Position numbers and translations under genes: made by a program. Under the pieces are notes generated by a model. That model searched no databases. It was not told the origin of the DNA and saw nothing but the letters and a program-made list of their open reading frames with translations. Shown here in pieces: positions 13,560 to 20,864 of a stretch of DNA of 34,632 nucleotides (its first letter is position 1; every line of letters begins with the position of its first letter). Source of the DNA: a virus; the IMG/VR virus record IMGVR_UViG_3300034073_002218, positions 1 to 34,632 of that record. The stretch is one strand, 5' to 3'.

Positions 13560-14657
13560 TTAATTCTTCAACACTTGAAATAGTAACTTTTTATATTCTT
13601 CCTTGCCCAATGGACGATTATCCAAAATTTTGAACAAAAATGAAGCTCTATTAGTATTACCATAAGCTGAAATTACTTGCTCAGCCTGTAACTTACGAGT
13701 AGGTAGAATCTTGAGTCGGTTATTCACAAACTCATTCATACCAACCACAATCATATCCACTTCCTTCTTTGCATCACAAATACGGCTAATCATACCACGG
13801 CACTGCTCAGCCAATTCGTAATCAAAAGTGGTAAAGATATAGTTATAGAAAGTCTGATAGTCAGGCATACATTGTTCTAGCCAAACATCTAATACTTTTT
13901 CTATATTGCTTAGCTCAGACTTTAAATAATGTAATTTTAGATACCATTCAGATTTACATTTGTGAAGCATTTGGTCATTCTTTGAATAAACAACCACACC
14001 TTCCTTACCTCTCCATTGGTCAACATCCTTTAACAGATCTTGAACATCAGAAAAAGTATAAGTAGGAGGACGCTTTAGTTCTAGGTTCGTTGCATATCTA
14101 TCCAAAGAGAATTGATTTGCAAGTGAGTAGTCATCGTGGTTAATCACACCAACCAAATACCAATCAGGTTCATCACCATAATTGAGAACAATCTTGTTGA
14201 TAGGGCTAACCCACTCAAAAAGCCAAGAATAATTCCAAGTATCACTGGTGTATATGTGACTCAACTTGGACAAAATAGTGTTCTTGAAAATTTCAAGTTC
14301 GTGGCCATTAGCCATAGTAGAAGCATCAACAGTTCCACGGGTACGCAGAATATATTGTCCATTATACTTGCTAACAATCAACAATGAACCATCAAGCTTT
14401 TCAACCACAGTTGCATTCTTTAATGAGTTAGGAACAGGAAAGTGATCAGGATTCTCACCCCAGTTAGTAAACTTAGGAAAGCCTGCACTGATAACTTCAC
14501 CGGCATAATTCACAACCACACTACGCATGTGCTTGTTGTCTTGAGTCCACTTGGTGCCGATATGTTGAGGTTGAATCAAATGAACGATTTCACCATTAAG
14601 TGAATGTTCATGCACCATAAATTGGGTGAGGTCAACCTTTTCTATGTCAATCTTCAT
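13560..14657 (-). CDS. RNA ligase, T4 Rnl1-like
   Basis: 365 aa, near the length of T4 RNA ligase 1. MRSVVVNYAGEVISAGFPKF and NWGE precede the nucleophile motif VVEKLDGSL (Lys87); then LRTRGT (motif Ia/II region), WLFEWVSP (IIIa-like), GKEGVVVY (IV) and HKCKSEWYLKLH (V). T4 Rnl1 rejoins tRNA anticodon loops cut by host nucleases. The C-terminal 120 residues would be the family-specific helical domain. Single-gene unit with its own leaderless promoter; one of two RNA ligases in the window. Confidence 0.92.
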   Translation of the reverse strand: MKIDIEKVDLTQFMVHEHSLNGEIVHLIQPQHIGTKWTQDNKHMRSVVVNYAGEVISAGFPKFTNWGENPDHFPVPNSLKNATVVEKLDGSLLIVSKYNGQYILRTRGTVDASTMANGHELEIFKNTILSKLSHIYTSDTWNYSWLFEWVSPINKIVLNYGDEPDWYLVGVINHDDYSLANQFSLDRYATNLELKRPPTYTFSDVQDLLKDVDQWRGKEGVVVYSKNDQMLHKCKSEWYLKLHYLKSELSNIEKVLDVWLEQCMPDYQTFYNYIFTTFDYELAEQCRGMISRICDAKKEVDMIVVGMNEFVNNRLKILPTRKLQAEQVISAYGNTNRASFLFKILDNRPLGKEEYKKLLFQVLKN

Positions 14658-14663
14658 ATGTCT

Positions 14664-14691
14664 AATTTACCACGACTTTACGGAAAGTCAA
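14664..14691 (-). promoter_or_regulatory. Promoter of the Rnl1-like ligase
   Basis: TTGACT (14691-14686), 16-bp spacer, extended -10 TGGTAAATT (hexamer 14669-14664), 6 bases to the ATG. The -35 lies in the end of the upstream gene (Val-Asp-Phe-Pro-stop). The spacer has the palindrome GACTTTCCGTAAAGTC. Confidence 0.78.
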
Positions 14692-15010
14692 CGAAAAATT
14701 TAGAACCAGAAGGTGGATTCATCATTGGTTGGACAGACGCAATTTCGGCGGCACTTATAGTAGGCATTACTTTGTTGATAACTGGGAAAATGATCTTTGA
14801 GAACGGAGGATTTTTCTTCCAATGACGATCCACCTTTTCACGTTGATTTTTGGTTAATGGTCGCCACGTATCCCAAAGAACAGATTTACCATCTTTGGAT
14901 ATAGTTCCCCAACCCTTGAGAAAGTCATGGATACGCTTATTTGCGTATGTAGAAGATATACCAATAGTGTTAGCATTACACTTCTCACGATATCTACGAG
15001 TATTTTTCAT
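14678..15010 (-). CDS. Unknown basic protein
   Basis: 110 aa, not recognised; basic N-terminal half (MKNTRRYREKCN, KRIHDFLKGWG, RPLTKNQREKVDRHWKK) and hydrophobic C-terminal part. The pattern would suit nucleic-acid binding, but no motif proves it. Its last codons encode the -35 of the Rnl1-like ligase promoter. Likely the last gene of the unit starting at 16213. Confidence 0.6.
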   Translation of the reverse strand: MKNTRRYREKCNANTIGISSTYANKRIHDFLKGWGTISKDGKSVLWDTWRPLTKNQREKVDRHWKKNPPFSKIIFPVINKVMPTISAAEIASVQPMMNPPSGSKFFVDFP

Positions 15011-15040
15011 AAAATCAATTCATCAAGACTTTAAAGAAAC

Positions 15041-15448
15041 TCAAGCCAAATATTTCAGAATCAAATAATTGCAAACTAGATGGTAGGTATTATCGCTTAT
15101 AATGTATAGCCAAGTACTAATAAACTTGGGTCTAGCATCTGGATCGGTATTTTTCCAATCATCATAATAACCAGTTACATTACATTTGTCATATGATGGA
15201 TAGGACCAGTCTGGACCTATACGATTTTTATACCACACGAAGTATTTGATGATACACCATCTGTCTTGAACGAAGTGGGTAGCAAATATTAGAAATAATG
15301 CCAATAAATTTTGGGTAAGCAACAAAAATGGTACAGTATATAACAAACAATGAACCAAACAAGGAATGGATCGCTTGTTTTTGTTTAAAGCCATCCAATC
15401 ACTTTGAAAGTAATAGTCTGCTACTAAATGTACCAATAACTGTTCCAT
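15041..15448 (-). CDS. DUF3307-like membrane protein
   Basis: About 135 aa from the ATG at 15448. LLVHLVADYYFQSDWMALNK, then CLVHCLLYTVPFLLL and THFVQDRWCIIKYF match the DUF3307 pattern: paired helices with conserved His/Asp facing each other in the membrane. Three to four hydrophobic segments. Function unknown; phage copies are frequent. It follows the previous gene by 17 bases in the same operon. Confidence 0.75.
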   Translation of the reverse strand: MEQLLVHLVADYYFQSDWMALNKNKRSIPCLVHCLLYTVPFLLLTQNLLALFLIFATHFVQDRWCIIKYFVWYKNRIGPDWSYPSYDKCNVTGYYDDWKNTDPDARPKFISTWLYIISDNTYHLVCNYLILKYLA

Positions 15449-15465
15449 ATAACCCAATCTTGTTT

Positions 15466-15690
15466 TTATCCAATTTGTAATGCATCAACGACATTAGCTT
15501 TAACTTCTTCATTATAGATGGTTGACGCATCCTCATGTTTGCCATAATACCATGCACTATGATAGTTAAGCACAAGCTTGAGATTTTCAAAAGTGTCTAC
15601 ATCATTGTATCCACCTTCATAACCACGAACAACCACACGCAAATCTGGTGGGTACATTTGTAGTCGTTTAATCAATTGATTCACATTCAT
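15466..15690 (-). CDS. Small conserved-looking protein
   Basis: 74 aa from the ATG at 15690, one base after the preceding stop. MNVNQLIKRLQMYPPDLRVVVRGYEGGYNDVD is the pattern of a widespread family of small phage/bacterial proteins of unknown role (helix followed by a beta pair). The frame extends to a TTG at 15702, inside the upstream gene; ATG is preferred. Confidence 0.7.
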   Translation of the reverse strand: MNVNQLIKRLQMYPPDLRVVVRGYEGGYNDVDTFENLKLVLNYHSAWYYGKHEDASTIYNEEVKANVVDALQIG

Positions 15691-15691
15691 A

Positions 15692-16213
15692 TTAATTAAC
15701 AAAAGTTACATTTTCAAATCCAACAATCCAACCACCTTGCTTGGTAGCATTTTCACTAACAGTTACTTGATAAGTGTCTGGTCTAATTCCAGTAATGTAA
15801 TGATCTTCATATTTACGAAGATTCTGTTTCGCATTAACCTTCTTGCCAATCACATCCTCTGGAATGGTCAAAAAGTTTTCTTTAACCCATTGAGCAAACA
15901 TTTCTCTTTCAAGCGAACTCTTCACAAAAAGAGCATCATCCAGAATATCTACCAGTTCAGTGTTTGGTTCAACATATTTGTAATCATGCAAATATTCAGC
16001 AAGTTGATAACCATCCAAATCATAATGACCAAGACACTCAATAATGTCGTCTTCATATGTCGAACGAGGTTCATTAACACCCTCATCTTCATTCCATTTC
16101 TGGTAATTATCAACCAATCGTTTGAATTGGGTATTCGCACGATTGATATTTTTAAGATCAAACTTAGGACGCTTTACTGCATCTTTTAGGTTCATATAGA
16201 TTTGTTCAGTCAT
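15692..16213 (-). CDS. Unknown protein
   Basis: 173 aa from the ATG at 16213. Not recognised; acidic helical middle (YEDDIIECLGHYDLDGYQLAEYLHDY) and a beta-like end (QVTVSENATKQGGWIVGFENVTFV). The frame is open to 16294, but codons before 16213 hold the promoter and lie over the previous gene's end, so ATG 16213 is chosen. First gene of the unit down to 14678. Confidence 0.65.
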   Translation of the reverse strand: MTEQIYMNLKDAVKRPKFDLKNINRANTQFKRLVDNYQKWNEDEGVNEPRSTYEDDIIECLGHYDLDGYQLAEYLHDYKYVEPNTELVDILDDALFVKSSLEREMFAQWVKENFLTIPEDVIGKKVNAKQNLRKYEDHYITGIRPDTYQVTVSENATKQGGWIVGFENVTFVN

Positions 16214-16220
16214 AAGTTCT

Positions 16221-16249
16221 AGATTACCACACACTTTATAACAAGTCAA
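16221..16249 (-). promoter_or_regulatory. Promoter of 16213-14678 unit
   Basis: TTGACT (16249-16244), 17-bp spacer, extended -10 TGGTAATCT (hexamer 16226-16221), 7 bases to the ATG. The TGA stop of the upstream gene is inside the -35. Confidence 0.78.
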
Positions 16250-16446
16250 GATACTTTTGGCAGTTTGTAGTCGGGAATTTGACCGGGAAACCAAAAGAAA
16301 TCTTCATCAAAACTATAAAAAAAGTTCTGATTAATTGCATGATTGTACGCTTCAATCACGGTTCTATCGTTTAACTGACGCTGTTTACCCCTAAATTCCA
16401 TATGAGGATATTTAGATTTAATTTCTTCAGGAACGTGAATGTTCAT
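16246..16446 (-). CDS. Small unknown protein
   Basis: 66 aa from the ATG at 16446, overlapping the upstream zinc-finger gene by 20 bases. MNIHVPEEIKSKYPHMEFRG, then aromatic-rich NFFYSFDEDFFWFPGQIP. Unknown function. Its stop codon TGA forms part of the -35 of the next promoter. A longer frame to 16530 exists but would overlap the upstream gene by more than 100 bases. Confidence 0.55.
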   Translation of the reverse strand: MNIHVPEEIKSKYPHMEFRGKQRQLNDRTVIEAYNHAINQNFFYSFDEDFFWFPGQIPDYKLPKVS

Positions 16447-16657
16447 AATAATCTGGATATTGTTGTCTAATATTATTTTCAACCAGTTGTGATGCTTTTG
16501 AATCAAAGATTTCAGCACCACAAGTGTCACATCGTTGTATGGTTACATCTTTGGTTATACAAGTTCTACCGTCACTTAATTCTGAAAAGTAGTTGATAGT
16601 AACGTCTTTGTATGTACCAGTCTCACATTCAAAACATTGTGATGGCCTAATATTCAT
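16427..16657 (-). CDS. YgiT/MqsA-type zinc-finger protein
   Basis: 76 aa from the ATG at 16657. CFECETGTYKDV, then TKDVTIQRCDTCGAEIF gives the two CxxC knuckles of YgiT-type (MqsA N-terminal) zinc fingers. In bacteria this domain occurs in type II antitoxins, but no HTH half or MqsR-like toxin is visible here; a phage could use it as an isolated regulator or anti-toxin. Coupled by ATGA overlap to the small membrane gene upstream. Confidence 0.72.
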   Translation of the reverse strand: MNIRPSQCFECETGTYKDVTINYFSELSDGRTCITKDVTIQRCDTCGAEIFDSKASQLVENNIRQQYPDYYEHSRS

Positions 16658-16824
16658 TTTTCCGCAATCCAATCGTGAAATCGTTGTGGTAAAAACATAT
16701 ACACAACAATCAATCCAATAGAAATAATTGTAGGTGATACATCCACTTTAAATAACTTATAAAGCAATATACTGGTTAACAATGATACTGCCAAATTAAT
16801 AAAAAATACTAAAAAGATTTTCAT
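16654..16824 (-). CDS. Tiny two-helix membrane protein
   Basis: 56 aa. The product is nearly all hydrophobic: helix 1 about 2-22 (IFLVFFINLAVSLLTSILLY), helix 2 about 30-47 (PTIISIGLIVVYMFL), ending in a charged tail. Both ends overlap neighbours by the 4-base ATGA, a strong sign that it is a real gene in a tight operon. Function unknown. Confidence 0.65.
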   Translation of the reverse strand: MKIFLVFFINLAVSLLTSILLYKLFKVDVSPTIISIGLIVVYMFLPQRFHDWIAEK

Positions 16825-16982
16825 AGAAATAATGCTTGAATGCTTTTTAACTTACGATTCAATTCTTCATTGTGTTTCTCCAACGCTTCAATTTTTTGAA
16901 GCAACCTAGCATTTTCTTTATGTAATGTGTGTAATTGATCCATCAAATCTTGTAAAATTTGTTCGTTACTTTCAAATTCCAT
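16821..16982 (-). CDS. Tiny coiled-coil protein
   Basis: 53 aa, almost entirely one heptad-patterned helix (LMDQLHTLHKENARLLQKIE, ALEKHNEELNRKLKSIQALF). Starts one base after the upstream stop and ends with an ATGA overlap. Probably an oligomerising adaptor; function unknown. Confidence 0.65.
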   Translation of the reverse strand: MEFESNEQILQDLMDQLHTLHKENARLLQKIEALEKHNEELNRKLKSIQALFL

Positions 16983-16983
16983 A

Positions 16984-17196
16984 TTATTCTACCTTTCCAT
17001 ATACAGTTTCAACATCAATATAATAATTAGGCAGTCCATATGGACGAATAGTAAACTTCCAAGTCTTTTCACGGTCCTTGAAGTTATAACCACTGATATA
17101 ACCAATACCACGATTGGTATTTACCTTATCACCACAACGATACGGAAGAGGATTATCAGCCAGTACCTTAGCGAACAACTCATTATTATTGATCAT
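16984..17196 (-). CDS. Small unknown protein, first in micro-operon
   Basis: 70 aa. The RCGDKVNTNRGIGYISGYNF segment suggests a small beta-barrel (SH3/KOW-like) fold, and a conserved Tyr-rich end follows. First gene of the unit 17196-16246, with a promoter 6 bases upstream of the ATG. Confidence 0.65.
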   Translation of the reverse strand: MINNNELFAKVLADNPLPYRCGDKVNTNRGIGYISGYNFKDREKTWKFTIRPYGLPNYYIDVETVYGKVE

Positions 17197-17202
17197 AGAT
17201 AA

Positions 17203-17231
17203 ACTCTACCACACCTTTTTTTAAATGTCAA
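17203..17231 (-). promoter_or_regulatory. Promoter of the 17196-16246 micro-operon
   Basis: TTGACA (17231-17226), 17-bp spacer, extended -10 TGGTAGAGT (hexamer 17208-17203), 6 bases to the ATG. The -35 is in the last codons of dCMP deaminase (Phe-Asp-Ile-stop). Confidence 0.78.
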
Positions 17232-17745
17232 ACACTTTTCCGTCAAAATATGCTTTACATCCTAAAATTCTATCAACGGTATGTACTTCTACCCCAGATT
17301 CATTAAACATTGTGAAAGTGGCATTGTCATGTCCCTTCCATTGTTCTCTTTGTGTTGTATTACACAAATCATTGAATTGTTGATGTATATAAACACATTT
17401 GATTCCACTTTGGATGATTCCCCTAGCACAGTCAGCACAAGGTAAAGCATTGGTATAAAGAATTGCGCCATCGGTGTTTATACCATACTTGGCGGCTGCG
17501 TAAATTGCATTACGTTCTCCGTGTTCATACCATTTGTATTTTTCTGGTCTTTCGTGACGTAATTCATTTTTGTCATCTACTCCGATAGGAATACCATTGT
17601 AGCCTGTGGAAATGATTCGTTTGTCTTTTACAATAAGAGCGCCAATCTTGGTCTTGGGATCTTTGGATTTACTAGCAACCCAATAAACTCCTTGCAAAAA
17701 CCATTCGTTCCAATCCGGTGGTGTATAATTTCTTAATTCATTCAT
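17221..17745 (-). CDS. Deoxycytidylate (dCMP) deaminase
   Basis: 174 aa, full length. Converts dCMP to dUMP, the substrate of the thymidylate synthase at 23659. Zinc site: HGERN (His75, Glu77) and PCADC (Cys103, Cys106); the N-terminal SKDPKTKIGALIVKDKRIISTGYNGIP is typical of the family. Possible extra cysteines (CNTTQ, LGC) could serve a second zinc as in T4 Cd. Leaderless promoter; divergent from the HNH endonuclease and sharing its -35 with it. Confidence 0.92.
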   Translation of the reverse strand: MNELRNYTPPDWNEWFLQGVYWVASKSKDPKTKIGALIVKDKRIISTGYNGIPIGVDDKNELRHERPEKYKWYEHGERNAIYAAAKYGINTDGAILYTNALPCADCARGIIQSGIKCVYIHQQFNDLCNTTQREQWKGHDNATFTMFNESGVEVHTVDRILGCKAYFDGKVFDI

Positions 17746-17751
17746 ATGATA

Positions 17752-17780
17752 ATACTACAATCGTATATATTTTTTGTCAA
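17752..17780 (-). promoter_or_regulatory. Promoter of dCMP deaminase
   Basis: TTGACA (17780-17775), 17-bp spacer, -10 TAGTAT (17757-17752), 6 bases to the ATG. The -35 is shared back to back with the plus-strand promoter at 17774. Confidence 0.72.
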
Positions 17781-17802
17781 TCCCATAAATCTTAACTATA
17801 TA
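17774..17802 (+). promoter_or_regulatory. Promoter of the HNH endonuclease
   Basis: TTGTCA, 17-bp spacer, -10 TATATA, 6 bases to the ATG at 17809. Overlaps the divergent -35 (TTGTCAA reads TTGACAA on the other strand), so only one polymerase may bind at a time. Confidence 0.55.
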
Positions 17803-17808
17803 TTATAT

Positions 17809-18654
17809 ATGAAAACATATAAAATAAAAAATTATCATTATTACAACAGATATGTTAAATTTATTGAGTATTACAAAAAACATCCAATAGACACAAACAA
17901 ATATTTTGAAGAACATCATATTCTTCCAAGATCTATGGGCGGATTAAACCACGACGATAATTTGGTTAATTTAACAGCTAGAGCTCATTTTTTAGCTCAT
18001 TATTTGTTATGGAAATCTTACCGAAACAAAAAAACAGCATATGCATTCAAGTGTATGTCGGCGTTTGTTAAAACAAAAAATGGAAAAAAAGTTAGGTATT
18101 TAAATAGCAGACTTTTTGAAAAATTTGTTTTTTTATCAAAAAAATATTTCGTAGGTAAAAATCATCCATTGTATGGCAAAAGTAAATCTGAAGAATCAAT
18201 TCAAAAACAAAGACTAAAAATACTTGGTAAAAAACAGTCTATTGAACATATAACAAAAAGAAAAGATAGTTTAATTTCATATTATAAAAACAACCCGAAT
18301 GTTAAAAGAGGATTTTCAGGCAGAAAACATTCGGTGGAAACCAAAATTAGAATGAGTCAAACGCAGTCTGGAGTAAAAAAAACTAAACAACACGTGGAAA
18401 AAATGAAGTTACGTCCTCAAAACAATTTGAATACAGAATGTATATATTGTCATAAAATCGGCGAATATAAAAATATGAAAAGATGGCATTTTGATTTCTG
18501 CAAAGAAAATCCTAATAAAAAACAAAGAAAACTAGAATTAATTTCTTGTTATAAATGTGGATTTTCTAGTAACAAAACGCCTAACTTTTTTAGAAATCAC
18601 CAAAATAACTGTAAGTCAGTCCCAAAGTTGGGAATAATATTCAGCGAACAATAA
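17809..18654 (+). CDS. HNH homing endonuclease
   Basis: 281 aa from the ATG at 17809. N-terminal HNH core: EEHHILPRSMGGLNHDDNLV, then LTARAHFLAHYLLW; NUMOD3-like repeats follow (GKNHPLYGKSKSEESIQKQR, GRKHSVETKIRMSQTQSG). The C-terminal part has two zinc-finger-like pairs (CIYCHKIGEY...HFDFC and CYKCGFSS...HQNNC). It is on the plus strand beside dCMP deaminase, and its last 39 bases overlap the end of the convergent gene at 18616. Earlier in-frame starts exist up to 17746 but would lie in the promoter. Confidence 0.9.
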   Translation: MKTYKIKNYHYYNRYVKFIEYYKKHPIDTNKYFEEHHILPRSMGGLNHDDNLVNLTARAHFLAHYLLWKSYRNKKTAYAFKCMSAFVKTKNGKKVRYLNSRLFEKFVFLSKKYFVGKNHPLYGKSKSEESIQKQRLKILGKKQSIEHITKRKDSLISYYKNNPNVKRGFSGRKHSVETKIRMSQTQSGVKKTKQHVEKMKLRPQNNLNTECIYCHKIGEYKNMKRWHFDFCKENPNKKQRKLELISCYKCGFSSNKTPNFFRNHQNNCKSVPKLGIIFSEQ

Positions 18655-19179
18655 CATTCCTTTTTTACGACGTTCTTCTAGTTCTTCATTTTTCTTCAGA
18701 TATTCATCCCAAGCTTGTTTTTGTTCTGGTGTTTTTTCACGTTTGATATTTTTAAAGTAATCATCCATATTGTCAACTTCATATCTAAACATAGGAGTTG
18801 GATTGAACTTTTCTTCATCATGCATATATTCAAATGTCCAAATCAATTCATCCAAGATTTTGTCCCATTGTTCAGGTGTAACCTGCGGTGGGTGTGTATG
18901 AACGTTAATCTTCTTGAAATGCTTTAGTCTGGGAAGAATAAAATTTGTAAGTGTCCAGTCCAAACTCCAACATTCACTATCACTTACACCATAACGCATA
19001 CGTTGATAGGTACTAATAATCCATCGTTTTACATCATAATATTTGTAATATACACGCCATCCATAGGCAATATGATCCAATATCCAATCGCCATATTTGT
19101 TGGTTCTGTACCAAGGTTTCAATTCAGTAGCTTCAGATTTTTCTAAGCTTTCGTTGATTTTTTTAGCGTTGAGATCCAT
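18616..19179 (-). CDS. Unknown Trp/Tyr-rich protein
   Basis: 187 aa. YGVSDSECWSLDWTLTNFILPRLKHFKK is a pattern I associate with phage proteins of unknown role, followed by TPEQWDKILDELIWTFEYM and a charged helical C-terminus (TPEQKQAWDEYLKKNEELEE). Function unknown. Own promoter at 19188-19215. The 3' end overlaps the homing endonuclease end by 39 bases. Confidence 0.72.
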   Translation of the reverse strand: MDLNAKKINESLEKSEATELKPWYRTNKYGDWILDHIAYGWRVYYKYYDVKRWIISTYQRMRYGVSDSECWSLDWTLTNFILPRLKHFKKINVHTHPPQVTPEQWDKILDELIWTFEYMHDEEKFNPTPMFRYEVDNMDDYFKNIKREKTPEQKQAWDEYLKKNEELEERRKKGMLLFAEYYSQLWD

Positions 19180-19187
19180 ATTATTAT

Positions 19188-19215
19188 ATCATATCATAGT
19201 ATATTTGACTGTCAA
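19188..19215 (-). promoter_or_regulatory. Promoter of 18616-19179
   Basis: TTGACA (19215-19210), 16-bp spacer, extended -10 TGATATGAT (hexamer 19193-19188), 8 bases to the ATG. It starts 2 bases after the T-tract of the terminator at 19222. Confidence 0.7.
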
Positions 19216-19217
19216 AC

Positions 19218-19243
19218 AAAAACCCCACATTTTACTGTGGGGT
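19218..19243 (-). terminator. Intrinsic terminator of 19271-19495
   Basis: 8-bp stem ACCCCACA/TGTGGGGT (arms 19236-19243 and 19222-19229), 6-base loop, minus-strand tail TTTTG. Confidence 0.87.
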
Positions 19244-19270
19244 GTGTGATGAATAAACAAACAAATGAAA

Positions 19271-19495
19271 TTATTTAGTGTTCTTTAAACCAGGATGTGC
19301 TTTGTGCCAAGGCATTTCGTGTACAACAGTACCTTGTCCTTGATTCCACTTTGAATCTTGATGAACTGGTTGTGGTTGTTGTTGTGCTTGTGCCATTTGT
19401 TGTGCGGCTAACATAGCATTTGCTGCGCCTGGATTGTTGCTGGTAATACCAACTACTGGATTTTGTGTTTTGATTCCCAAATAAAGACCTGACAT
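19271..19495 (-). CDS. Small Ala/Gln-rich protein
   Basis: 74 aa from the ATG at 19495, with AAAGG 10 bases upstream. The middle AMLAAQQMAQAQQQPQPVHQ is low-complexity; N-terminus MSGLYLGIKTQNPVVGITSN. Unknown; possibly a flexible structural or scaffold-like peptide. Starts 29 bases after the upstream zinc-ribbon gene, ends before a terminator. Confidence 0.6.
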   Translation of the reverse strand: MSGLYLGIKTQNPVVGITSNNPGAANAMLAAQQMAQAQQQPQPVHQDSKWNQGQGTVVHEMPWHKAHPGLKNTK

Positions 19496-19524
19496 AATGT
19501 TATACCTTTCTTTAAGTATAACTA

Positions 19525-19722
19525 TCAAGCTTTGGCTTCATTATACACAAAATTATCACTGAACATAGAATATAAATAATCGTGATGTTTGTCTTCTAAA
19601 AGATACTCTCGTATATCAATTATACGACGGTCATCATCACAATGACATTGCATATAAATCTTATCCCGTTTTATTTTAGCTGCGGTGTCACAATAGTTAC
19701 AAGTAATTTGAAGGTCGTCCAT
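19525..19722 (-). CDS. Small zinc-ribbon-like protein
   Basis: 65 aa from the ATG at 19722. CNYCDTAAKIKRDKIYMQCHC has the two cysteine pairs of a zinc ribbon, followed by an acidic helical tail (REYLLEDKHHDYLYSMF). Function unknown; nucleic-acid or protein binding is possible. Longer frame to 19767 rejected because it runs over the promoter and terminator. Confidence 0.65.
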   Translation of the reverse strand: MDDLQITCNYCDTAAKIKRDKIYMQCHCDDDRRIIDIREYLLEDKHHDYLYSMFSDNFVYNEAKA

Positions 19723-19729
19723 ATACTTT

Positions 19730-19757
19730 AAAATATCATAAACAATGCAAAAGTAAA
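19730..19757 (-). promoter_or_regulatory. Promoter of the zinc-ribbon gene
   Basis: TTTACT (19757-19752), 16-bp spacer, extended -10 TGATATTTT (hexamer 19735-19730), 7 bases to the ATG. The -35 directly follows the terminator stem. Confidence 0.55.
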
Positions 19758-19784
19758 GGGATGTCACAGTTACGTAACATCCCT
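19752..19784 (-). terminator. Terminator of the PPP-like phosphatase
   Basis: 8-bp stem AGGGATGT/ACATCCCT (arms 19777-19784 and 19757-19764) followed on the minus strand by TTACTTTTG. Confidence 0.72.
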
Positions 19785-19815
19785 CTGTAATTTGTTACAA
19801 ATAAACCTTTATTAC

Positions 19816-20595
19816 TTACAGATCTATGTAATTTTTTAACTCCAACTTTCCATCGGTCATTACAAGATACTGATTCATATGACAATCAATACAAATATTA
19901 TTTGCATCTGTAATATTAATGTATCCTTCACTATTGTGTTGTTTAGCTCTACCAGTTTCCCATTGACTAGTATGACCCACAATTTGTTTCAAATCATCAA
20001 TAGGACTAAACTCATGATCAAAATCACACCAAACAATGCCACCAGTTCTATTCATACCGCCTCTACTACGTCCAACTTGATAAAACCAATGAAGATCATT
20101 TGAAAGCAACTTGGAAGATGCTTGTTTTGACTGTTCATCAAGATAATTAAATATATCCGTGTTAGTTTTAATCTGTGGCGGTAATAGTCTAGTATCCAAT
20201 CCAGCGTGGGTCAATAGAATATCATCCAACACAATAAACCAATGAAACTTATTACGAACAGTTCCACGGTCTTTACCCAGCACTTCGTCAATAGTTCTAT
20301 ACTTCCATTCTTCATAACCACTGCACATTGCACTATTGTTGTAATACAGATAATGAATATCGTGGTTACCAAATAAAGTATAGTTCTTTGGGTTGGGTAG
20401 AAACGTGTCTCTTAGATATTTTGTAGTAGCTTCGTAATGAATTGGATCATCATATACAAAGCTATCATACCAATCACCCAAACAGATGTTGATATCAGCA
20501 TCCTCTTTAGTGAGGATCTTATCAAGTTTATTAATATCATTGTGCGGATCTGCCACAATGACAATTTTCTTTTTATCTGAATTAAAATTTAACAT
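19816..20595 (-). CDS. PPP-like metallophosphatase
   Basis: 259 aa. Metal-site motifs in order: VADPHNDI, LGDWYDS, FGNHD, LTHAGLDTR, VGHTSQ. The THAGL and GHT elements resemble the PPP Ser/Thr-phosphatase and ApaH branch more than phage nucleases. It may act on proteins, dinucleotides or RNA ends. Single-gene unit with its own leaderless promoter (only 5 bases from -10 to ATG) and terminator. Confidence 0.85.
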   Translation of the reverse strand: MLNFNSDKKKIVIVADPHNDINKLDKILTKEDADINICLGDWYDSFVYDDPIHYEATTKYLRDTFLPNPKNYTLFGNHDIHYLYYNNSAMCSGYEEWKYRTIDEVLGKDRGTVRNKFHWFIVLDDILLTHAGLDTRLLPPQIKTNTDIFNYLDEQSKQASSKLLSNDLHWFYQVGRSRGGMNRTGGIVWCDFDHEFSPIDDLKQIVGHTSQWETGRAKQHNSEGYINITDANNICIDCHMNQYLVMTDGKLELKNYIDL

Positions 20596-20600
20596 AACCC

Positions 20601-20629
20601 ACTATAACATCGTAGTGTTTAAAAGTCAA
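20601..20629 (-). promoter_or_regulatory. Promoter of the PPP-like phosphatase
   Basis: TTGACT (20629-20624), 17-bp spacer, extended -10 TGTTATAGT (hexamer 20606-20601), 5 bases to the ATG. The -35 lies in the upstream gene's last codons (Leu-Asp-Phe-stop). Confidence 0.78.
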
Positions 20630-20864
20630 GTGTTTTGTTTTTTACTTTGGTGAGTAACCATCTTACCATATCATATTTGGTAGATGGTTCTCCGTATTTT
20701 TTAATTTTATAGTATTCCATTTCCAACTCATATAGTCTTTGAGTTGTATCTAGTTTTTCAGACCATTTGGGATCTGCTAGAGAATTATCTGTTTGTTTCT
20801 CTAGTTTCTCCAAACATTCCACTAAAAACTCATATTCTATTTTGGAAAGAATTACTTTTTTCAC
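20619..20864 (-). CDS. Small unknown helical protein
   Basis: 81 aa starting with GTG, whose last two bases form part of the upstream TGA stop (GTGA). Helical and charged (EYEFLVECLEKLEKQ, RLYELEMEYYKIKKYG). Function unknown. Last gene of the long unit starting at 22896. Confidence 0.62.
   Translation of the reverse strand: MKKVILSKIEYEFLVECLEKLEKQTDNSLADPKWSEKLDTTQRLYELEMEYYKIKKYGEPSTKYDMVRWLLTKVKNKTLDF

Noticed and set aside
15737-16189. 150-codon plus-strand frame opposite 15692-16213
   Set aside because: Antisense shadow in an AT-rich gene; Phe/Ile-rich without domain pattern, and it conflicts with the promoter-defined minus gene.
16427-16824. Toxin-antitoxin pair around the MqsA-type zinc finger
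   Set aside because: No MqsR-like toxin or HTH domain is present; neighbours are a two-helix membrane peptide and a small unknown protein, so the pair is not supported.
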